This document shows positions 6,728 to 12,034 of a DNA stretch of 12,034 nt, piece by piece (within the stretch, counting starts at the first letter, position 1; each line of letters starts with the position of its first letter). Location: the NCBI GenBank assembly GCA_023488645.1, contig JAMDDL010000160.1, positions 1 to 12,034 of the forward strand, read 5' to 3'. Origin of the DNA: Actinomycetota bacterium. GTDB lineage: Bacteria > Actinomycetota > Humimicrobiia > Humimicrobiales > Humimicrobiaceae. The position numbers were made by a program, and so were the translations under genes. The notes beneath the pieces are model-generated. The model saw only the letters and a program-made list of their open reading frames with translations, ran no database searches and was not told where the DNA came from.

Positions 6728-8212
6728 ATGAACAAACAAATAAAGAATCTGATTATGGTTTCTGCCGCCGTTTTATCTTTTATATTAATTTTATCTTTAT
6801 TTTCCTGCAGCATACTTAATAATATTGTAAAATTATCAAAAGGAACTGTCGCTGATAAAGGTACTTCTGATAAAAGTACAAGCTCAACTAAAATAAGCAA
6901 TGATTCTGTTTCATCTGCAGCCGCAAATGAGAATGCCGGTGAGAATAATTCAGGCAGCAACGAAGAAAATAGCGATGGTTCCGGAGATAATAAAGATAAT
7001 GACGGCAATTCAGATAGTCCGGTTTTAAATAATTACAGGCTGGTCTATTTTGAAGTAACTTCTGATGAAAAATCAAATCATTTTGAACACAGAGTGGCAA
7101 ATATATATTCAATTAAAATTGACGGAGATGACAAGAGGCTGATTTATAGCGACATTAATGATAAATATGACCTGGGTCCCATATTAAGTATTTCACCGGA
7201 TGGTAAAAAAATTGCATGTATGGTTAATGAAGGCGGCAGGGGGGCATACAGCGCATTATGTGTATTGGATATTGAGAGCGGAGACTTAAAAAAACTTGTG
7301 GAATTTGATTATACACAGGAGCCGGTAAATATTTTGCTGATGCTATATGGGATACCCATATGGTCTCCTGACAGCAGATATCTTGCTTACGAATTAATCA
7401 GTAATCCTTATACTTCCAATTTCAGGGACAGAGGAGTGTTTCTTGCAGATACCCAGACAGGGAAAATTAAAGAAGTAGTTCTTGATGTAGGCGGTGCTTC
7501 GCTGAGATCAACCATGTTTATGGTGCCCGTTTTTTTCTTTGAAGACAGCAGTAAAATAGCGGCTGCATTCCATCCTTATTATACGGTTGAGAAAGACAGT
7601 GAGGTAACCGGCTATTATTCACTCAACGAGGGTTTGAATTGTTTCGGTGTTGAAGGCGGGGCAGTAACTCATCTTTTTGAAACCAGCATATTTAAAGGGA
7701 AAGATCTGGAAATAATTTCAAGTTTCGATAAGTTCAGTTATATTGAGGATTTAAATAAAATGGTTTTTCAGGTTCTGGGAGATTTTGAAGAAGACGGAGA
7801 TGTATGGATTTCGAGCATTGATGGCAGTGATGCTGAAAAGCTGACAAATGACATTCAGTTAAGAGAGCAGCAGCCCGATGTTTATGTTGGGAATGGTGAA
7901 AACCCTATGATCGCTTATGCCGGAGTAAAAAGATACGGCACTGTCTCAAATCAAATCCCCAGCGGGGACATTTATATAATTAATGCCGATGGTACAAACA
8001 ATAAAAAATTAACAAATTATAATATCGGGCCGTCAAAGCCGGTTTTTTCACCAGACGGAACTCATATTGCTTATATAAATTCCATTTATGATGAAAATTT
8101 TGAAAATATAATAAAAAACCAGATAGAGACTGTGGATATAACGGGAGGACAAATATCAGTTCCAGTTAAAAATGGATTTATTGAACTGGTTGGATGGACA
8201 ATTAATAATTAA
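6728..8212 (+). CDS. Lipoprotein with low-complexity tether and TolB-like beta-propeller domain
   Basis: Residues 1-26 form a signal peptide (Lys-containing start, hydrophobic 8-25) ending in a lipobox-like LFS before Cys27; Phe at -2 is unusual. Lipid anchoring and export are therefore predicted. Residues about 40-98 are a disordered, Ser/Asn/Asp/Gly/Glu-rich linker that would hold the domain away from the membrane. From about 103 onward, repeated units resemble WD40-like/PD40 blades of TolB and peptidase propellers: SISPDGKKIA (154-163), PIWSPDSRYLAYE (210-222), DVWISSIDGSDAEKLT (358-373), DIYIINADGTNNKKLT (414-429) and PVFSPDGTHIAY (438-449). No protease triad or Tol-Pal neighbour is visible, so ligand or partner unknown. 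GGAGG at 6719-6723 supports the start. Only five bases separate it from the acyl-ligase fusion gene downstream, which suggests a shared transcript. Confidence 0.85.
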   Translation: MNKQIKNLIMVSAAVLSFILILSLFSCSILNNIVKLSKGTVADKGTSDKSTSSTKISNDSVSSAAANENAGENNSGSNEENSDGSGDNKDNDGNSDSPVLNNYRLVYFEVTSDEKSNHFEHRVANIYSIKIDGDDKRLIYSDINDKYDLGPILSISPDGKKIACMVNEGGRGAYSALCVLDIESGDLKKLVEFDYTQEPVNILLMLYGIPIWSPDSRYLAYELISNPYTSNFRDRGVFLADTQTGKIKEVVLDVGGASLRSTMFMVPVFFFEDSSKIAAAFHPYYTVEKDSEVTGYYSLNEGLNCFGVEGGAVTHLFETSIFKGKDLEIISSFDKFSYIEDLNKMVFQVLGDFEEDGDVWISSIDGSDAEKLTNDIQLREQQPDVYVGNGENPMIAYAGVKRYGTVSNQIPSGDIYIINADGTNNKKLTNYNIGPSKPVFSPDGTHIAYINSIYDENFENIIKNQIETVDITGGQISVPVKNGFIELVGWTINN

Positions 8213-8217
8213 TAATC

Positions 8218-10851
8218 ATGTCAGCACTAACCGAATTTTTGGATGCAAGCTTTTCAGCAAAAGGCAGAGACAACAGCTATTATCTTAAAGGCAAATACAG
8301 AACTTTTGGCTGGAAATTCAGTAAAATTTTTGCATTGTCAAAAAATCTGGCTGCTTTTTTTACTGAGAACGGGGTTAAAGCTGGTGACAGAATAGTAATT
8401 AAAAGCCCCAATTCTCCGCAATGGGTGGCTGCTTTTACTGCATGCATTAAAATGGGCTTTGTAATTGTTCCCATTGACTATAAGTCTGATTTTAATTTTG
8501 AACAAAGGATTATAAGCAAAGTAAAGCCTGAATTCATCCTTTATTCCAGGGAAAATGAAACATTTGATAACCTGAAACTTAATAATCAAAAAATTGGAAT
8601 ATTATTACTTGAGGACCTTGAAACTGCTGTTAAGGATTATGATTTTAAAGATGATACTTATGAAAAGCCGTCCCGAATAGAAGATGATAATCTTGCTGAA
8701 ATAGTTTTTACTTCCGGATCAACTGCAGCTCCCAAAGGGGTGATGCTTACCCACAAAAATATCAGTTCCAATTTAAAGGCTGCCAGGCCCTTAATAGAAA
8801 AATGGAAATTTATCTTTAATCTGATGATTAACCAGAGGCTTTTAAGTCTTGTACCGTTAAGCCACATGTATGGACAGGTAATAGGCATATTCATACCTTT
8901 AATGATTGGAAGCTCGGTTGTATTTTTTAATACTATAAACCCTGAGGAGATATTAAGAGCAGTAAAAGAGGAAAAAATATGGATACTGGGAGCATTGCCA
9001 AAGCTGGTTTCAATAATAAAAAATCACATAGCCAGAAAATATAATCTAAATTCAGAGGTATTTAAAAGCAAATACAGGAAGCTTAGAAATTTAAGGTGGT
9101 GGATAAGGATCATTTTATTTTCAGGATTAAGAATGAAAATAGGATGGAGACTTGTTGCAATACTTTCAGGCGGAGCTGCTATTGACTATGAAACGGAAGA
9201 TTTTTTCAGATGTCTTGCATACAGTGTTTTCCAGGGTTATGGACTGACGGAAACTGCTCCCCTTATAACCCTCACTGATCCTGCAAAAAACAGGGAAGGT
9301 TCGGTTGGCAGCTTTTTAAGCGGACAGGAAATTAAGATTATTGATGGGGAAGTATATGTTAAAGGAGAAAATGTCAGCCCTGGATATTTTGAACCCGAGC
9401 AAGACTACAGCAAGGCATTTAAAGATGGCTGGTTTAAAACAGGAGATATTGCAGAAGTTGACAAAAATGGAAATGTTTTTATTAAAGGCAGGATGGATGA
9501 TTTGATAGTTCGCCCTGATGGACTCAATATTTATCCTTATGATATAGAAAATGCCGTTAAATCTGCTTCAACCAGAGTAAGGGATTGCGCAGTTTTTGGA
9601 ATTGAGAAGGAAGTTGAAAGGGAGGGCTTAAAAAGCAGAGAGCTTGAGATCCATGCTGTTTTGCTGATGGATTTTAAAAATTATCCCAATACCGGTGAAA
9701 ATGAGATAAATGAAATTATAAGGGATGCAAACAACAGATTAAATCCATATCAGAAAATAGACAGTTTCAGCGTGTGGCAGGAACCTGATTTTCCAAGAAC
9801 TTCAACGTTAAAACCAAAAAAAAGCGAGATTAAAAGAATTATAATTGAAAGGTTAAAAGCAAAAGAGGAACTTTTACCTGACAGAGGACACGAAATTAAA
9901 GGCAGGGAATTTACAGAAAACGATAAAGCCGATTTATATAATATTATCGGTTCTTTTTATAAAATCGGTAAAGAAAATATTAAAGATGAAGCAAAACTCC
10001 AGGATGATTTGGGACTTGATTCTCTTGATATTGTTGAACTTTCCAGCGCACTTGAGGAAAAATTTGGTATTGATACCGGAACTCTAAGCATTACAAAAGA
10101 TACAAACTTAAAAGAACTTGAAAATCTGATAACAAATCCTCCTGAAGAAATATATAAAGTTCCCTTTTTTAATTTTCCATACAGCATCTTTTTTGTAATT
10201 TTAAGAACCATATCACAATTTTTCATATTTCCGTTTATTTCAATTTTATACAGGAGGCGGTATGCAGGCAGAGGAAATTTGTACGACATTAAGCAGCCGT
10301 CAGTTTTTGCTTCCAATCACGTGTCTCTGATAGATACTTTTGTAATTTTGTTTTCACTACCCCTGAAGATAAGGTTAAGATTAACCACCGTGATGTCTAT
10401 CGAACATCATTTTTTAAATTATTTTAACAGATCTGGAAATATTTTAAGGAGAATATTTGAGGCAGCAGGTTTTTATATTTTTGTATGTCTCTTTTTAAAT
10501 GTTATACCTCTCTCAAGAACACGCGGATTTAAGCAAAGTCTTGAAAACATAGGCAATTTAATTGACAGGGGATGGAATGTTTTGATATTTCCTGAAGGTA
10601 CTATTACCCTTGATAGAAATATAAAAGAATTTGAACCGGGAATCGGAGTTATTGCAAAAGACATGAAAGTCCCTGTAATTCCAGTCAGAATAGACGGACT
10701 GTATGACATCCTTCATAATGGAATTTTACCTCTTGGGCATTTACCGAAAGTTCCGATTGTTAAAGTAAAATACGGGAAACAGATGGAAATGTTTGAAGGA
10801 AGCTATCAGGAAATAGCAAATAATTTAAGAGAAATGGTTCTTAAGTTATAA
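8218..10851 (+). CDS. Acyl/AMP ligase - acyl carrier protein - PlsC acyltransferase fusion (877 aa)
   Basis: Three domains are visible. Residues 1 to about 550 are an AMP-forming acyl-CoA/acyl-ACP synthetase: P-loop FTSGSTAAPKG (164-174), GYGLTETAP (340-348), GWFKTGD (404-410), DDLIVRPDGLNIYP (427-440) and the end region PRTSTLKPKK with likely catalytic Lys532. Residues about 565-645 are an acyl carrier protein with DDLGLDSLD, phosphopantetheine Ser602. Residues about 650-877 are a PlsC-type acyltransferase with NHVSLID (His701, Asp706) and FPEGT (791-795), plus hydrophobic stretches near 652-678 and 748-764 suggesting membrane association. It should activate a fatty acid with ATP, load it on its own ACP arm and transfer it to a lysolipid or glycerophosphate. 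E. coli Aas has ligase and acyltransferase in the opposite order and no fused ACP. No ribosome binding site is evident before the ATG, so coupling to the lipoprotein gene is likely. Acyl donor and acceptor unknown. Confidence 0.9.
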   Translation: MSALTEFLDASFSAKGRDNSYYLKGKYRTFGWKFSKIFALSKNLAAFFTENGVKAGDRIVIKSPNSPQWVAAFTACIKMGFVIVPIDYKSDFNFEQRIISKVKPEFILYSRENETFDNLKLNNQKIGILLLEDLETAVKDYDFKDDTYEKPSRIEDDNLAEIVFTSGSTAAPKGVMLTHKNISSNLKAARPLIEKWKFIFNLMINQRLLSLVPLSHMYGQVIGIFIPLMIGSSVVFFNTINPEEILRAVKEEKIWILGALPKLVSIIKNHIARKYNLNSEVFKSKYRKLRNLRWWIRIILFSGLRMKIGWRLVAILSGGAAIDYETEDFFRCLAYSVFQGYGLTETAPLITLTDPAKNREGSVGSFLSGQEIKIIDGEVYVKGENVSPGYFEPEQDYSKAFKDGWFKTGDIAEVDKNGNVFIKGRMDDLIVRPDGLNIYPYDIENAVKSASTRVRDCAVFGIEKEVEREGLKSRELEIHAVLLMDFKNYPNTGENEINEIIRDANNRLNPYQKIDSFSVWQEPDFPRTSTLKPKKSEIKRIIIERLKAKEELLPDRGHEIKGREFTENDKADLYNIIGSFYKIGKENIKDEAKLQDDLGLDSLDIVELSSALEEKFGIDTGTLSITKDTNLKELENLITNPPEEIYKVPFFNFPYSIFFVILRTISQFFIFPFISILYRRRYAGRGNLYDIKQPSVFASNHVSLIDTFVILFSLPLKIRLRLTTVMSIEHHFLNYFNRSGNILRRIFEAAGFYIFVCLFLNVIPLSRTRGFKQSLENIGNLIDRGWNVLIFPEGTITLDRNIKEFEPGIGVIAKDMKVPVIPVRIDGLYDILHNGILPLGHLPKVPIVKVKYGKQMEMFEGSYQEIANNLREMVLKL

Positions 10852-11764
10852 TTAAGCCTGCTATCTTTTTAATGTGTTTTGGTGTTGAACCGCAGCATGC
10901 ACCCAGAATTGAAGGTCTGAAGTCAAGATATTTTTTCATATTTTCAGCCATTATTTCGGGAGTTTCACTATAGACAGTTTTGCCGCCAGCCATTTCAGGG
11001 AGGCCCGCATTTGGCTGGAAAATCAGTCTCGCATGTTCATTGGCATTTCTCATCTTCCTTACAACTGCAAGCATTTTGTCTGAACCCACACTACAGTTAG
11101 CTCCAACTACTGTACACCCTGCATCAGTTAAGACATTTACAGCTTCTTCAGCTTTATTTCCCATAATAGTTACCCCTGTTTCATTAAATGTAAGGGTGCA
11201 TATAATAGGGATATCCATGCTGGTCTTTTTTACAGCTTCAATTGCTGCAAGAGCTTCGTTGATATCAATCATGGTTTCTATAAGAATGAGATCCACCATC
11301 TGTGTTTTAAGTAAAATATCAGCCTGCTGCAAAAAAGCATCAACAGCATCTTCATAAGTCAGATCTCCAAAAGGTTTTAAAAGTTTTCCGGTTGGCCCAA
11401 TGTTTCCGGCAATAAAAACAGGTTTTGGATTTTTTTTGAAATCAACTGAATTTTTATAATTATCTGCAGCAAGTTTTGCACAAAAGACTGCTTTTTCATT
11501 TATGTTTTTTATTTCAGATTTAAGTCTGTTTGTATCAAGCTTAACAGGATTTGCGCCAAATGTGCTTGCCTGTATAATATTGGAACCGCTTTTTAAATAA
11601 TCCAAATGGATTTCAGGAAGTATCTTAAAAGAATTTTTATCTTTGCTTATAAATACTTCAGGGCTTGCAGAAATACCCAGACCTTGCAAAACTGTACCCA
11701 TGGCGCCATCGCCAATTAATATGTTATTTCCTAATATTTTTAAGAAATCATTTTTAGTAATCAT
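10841..11764 (-). CDS. Homocysteine S-methyltransferase family protein (stand-alone, zinc type)
   Basis: A 307-residue TIM-barrel methyltransferase related to the N-terminal module of cobalamin-dependent methionine synthase (MetH) and to BHMT/MmuM. It has DGAMGT (19-24), QASTFGAN (65-72), GNIGPTGK (120-127), ETM (163-165) and the three zinc ligands Cys224 in GANCS and Cys290/Cys291 in GACCG. It should move a methyl group to homocysteine to make methionine. The methyl-folate, cobalamin and reactivation domains of MetH are absent, so the donor could be a separate corrinoid protein, S-methylmethionine or a betaine-like compound. It starts 12 bases after the bS22-like gene, with no clear ribosome binding site of its own, and its 3' end overlaps the convergent fusion gene by 11 bp. 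No methionine-cycle genes or S-box riboswitch are visible around it. Confidence 0.88.
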   Translation of the reverse strand: MITKNDFLKILGNNILIGDGAMGTVLQGLGISASPEVFISKDKNSFKILPEIHLDYLKSGSNIIQASTFGANPVKLDTNRLKSEIKNINEKAVFCAKLAADNYKNSVDFKKNPKPVFIAGNIGPTGKLLKPFGDLTYEDAVDAFLQQADILLKTQMVDLILIETMIDINEALAAIEAVKKTSMDIPIICTLTFNETGVTIMGNKAEEAVNVLTDAGCTVVGANCSVGSDKMLAVVRKMRNANEHARLIFQPNAGLPEMAGGKTVYSETPEIMAENMKKYLDFRPSILGACCGSTPKHIKKIAGLIIT

Positions 11765-11765
11765 G

Positions 11766-11787
11766 AAAATAAATAATTATTTATTTT
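11766..11787. repeat. 22-bp perfect A/T palindrome between the bS22-like gene and the methyltransferase
   Basis: Bases 11766-11776 are the exact reverse complement of 11777-11787. It contains only A and T and spans the bS22-like stop codon and the methyltransferase leader. It could form a weak hairpin affecting translation of the second gene, but in so AT-rich a sequence it may be chance. Confidence 0.5.
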
Positions 11788-11872
11788 TTCTTGCCCAACG
11801 TGTTTTTTTGAGCATTTTTTTATGTTTTTTCTTACGCATTTTCTTGCGTCTTTTTTTAATTACGGAACTCAA
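11777..11872 (-). CDS. bS22-like small ribosomal protein (AURKAIP1/COX24 domain), 31 aa
   Basis: Reading from a TTG at 11872-11870, the frame gives a 31-residue, extremely basic peptide beginning MSSVIKKRRKKMRKKKHKK and ending TRWARKNK. It matches the family I know as the short bS22 / AURKAIP1-COX24 protein: S/P-V-I-K/R-KRRKRM-KKKHRKLL-K-TR. Members bind the small ribosomal subunit in Actinobacteria, and related proteins occur in mitochondria and some other bacteria. The start is decided by GAAGGAG at 11878-11884, five bases away; the ATG just after that site runs into a stop after two codons, so TTG is the only sensible start. It is the first gene of a minus-strand pair with the methyltransferase. 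The match is from memory of the consensus, but the peptide pattern is distinctive. Confidence 0.82.
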   Translation of the reverse strand: MSSVIKKRRKKMRKKKHKKMLKKTRWARKNK

Positions 11873-11877
11873 CGCAT

Positions 11878-11884
11878 CTCCTTC
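11878..11884 (-). promoter_or_regulatory. Strong ribosome binding site of the bS22-like gene
   Basis: On the minus strand this reads GAAGGAG, five bases before the TTG start codon. It is among the best ribosome sites in the window and supports a highly translated small gene with a non-ATG start. Confidence 0.75.
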
Positions 11885-11887
11885 TGA

Positions 11888-12034
11888 CTGCTGAATTTTT
11901 CAAGGTCTGTCTTATTTGATGAAAACTTCGTAAACCTAAATTATAATGATTTTCTGGTACAAGGAAAAGATATTTATATAAAACTTTATGATAATAGCAT
12001 TTTACAAGAAAAATTCAACAGAAATTCTTAGAAA
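11888..12034. other. Right-edge stretch without a supported gene
   Basis: It holds the leader and presumed promoter of the minus-strand pair. On the plus strand a frame is open for 47 codons (11888-12028) with a protein-like composition but no ATG start or ribosome site. On the minus strand a frame enters from the window edge and closes at a TAA near 12002. Neither can be called a gene. Confidence 0.4.
11940..11945 (-). promoter_or_regulatory. Possible -10 box for the minus-strand bS22-like/methyltransferase pair
   Basis: A perfect TATAAT reads on the minus strand here and would start transcription near 11933, giving a leader of about 60 bases. The hexamer 17 bases upstream is a poor -35 match (T-rich only), and there is no TG extension, so this is tentative. 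Confidence 0.35.

Noticed and set aside
6910..7020. Low-complexity Ser/Asn/Asp/Gly coding stretch as a DNA repeat array
   Set aside because: The bias is at the amino-acid level; no regular repeated DNA unit is visible, and it fits a lipoprotein tether.
8218..9870. Adenylation domain as part of a non-ribosomal peptide or polyketide synthase
   Set aside because: The ligase is followed by an ACP and then a PlsC acyltransferase, with no condensation, ketosynthase or thioesterase motifs; lipid acylation fits better.
10980..11357. Plus-strand open frame of 125 codons opposite the homocysteine methyltransferase
   Set aside because: It is entirely antisense to a gene with clear family motifs and zinc ligands; its Ser/Ala/Ile-rich composition is typical of a shadow frame.
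11643..11894. Plus-strand frame of 83 codons with a hydrophobic Phe/Leu-rich C-terminus resembling a membrane peptide
   Set aside because: The Phe/Leu-rich part is the antisense of the Lys-rich bS22-like gene (AAA/AAG read as TTT/CTT), and there is no ribosome site.

Overview
The window comes from a low-GC, gene-dense bacterial chromosome. No rRNA, tRNA, CRISPR array or transposase was seen. A 31-residue basic ribosomal-type protein (bS22-like / AURKAIP1-COX24 domain) on the minus strand at 11777-11872 is best known from Actinobacteria and a few other phyla. With the strong A/T bias, UROD-like proteins and one-carbon-type genes, it suggests an AT-rich, probably anaerobic, uncultured lineage on the actinobacterial side. 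Another AT-rich anaerobic phylum such as Atribacterota is not excluded, and this placement is inference.

Left block (1-6469, all plus strand) is catabolic. It holds two tandem uroporphyrinogen-decarboxylase-fold (UROD-like) proteins, the first cut by the window edge; a PfkB sugar kinase of the fructokinase type; a single-chain fused E1 alpha-beta thiamine-diphosphate 2-oxoacid or acetoin dehydrogenase component; and a 3-hexulose-6-phosphate synthase (HPS-like, OMP decarboxylase superfamily). The gaps between the last three are 91-184 bp and very AT-rich. Two stacked hairpins sit in front of the E1 gene. The E2/E3 partners of E1 and the isomerase partner of HPS are not in the window, so the pathway cannot be closed from this sequence. 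It looks like sugar or one-carbon metabolism.

Middle block (6728-10851, plus strand) is envelope-related. A lipoprotein with a Ser/Asn/Asp/Gly-rich tether and a TolB-like beta-propeller is followed after 5 bp by an 877-residue fusion of acyl/AMP ligase, acyl carrier protein and PlsC-type acyltransferase. The fusion combines activation, carriage and transfer of an acyl chain in one polypeptide, which suggests phospholipid acylation or remodelling.

Right block (10841-11872, minus strand) converges on the fusion gene with an 11-bp tail-to-tail overlap. It is a two-gene unit: the tiny bS22-like gene, then a stand-alone zinc-type homocysteine S-methyltransferase that lacks the cobalamin modules of MetH. 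Its presumed promoter lies near 11940. The last 100 or so bases contain no gene I can defend.

The most notable items are the ligase-ACP-acyltransferase fusion, the fused E1 with a roughly 46-residue insertion, the HPS gene without an isomerase, and the very small ribosomal-protein-like gene with a TTG start.
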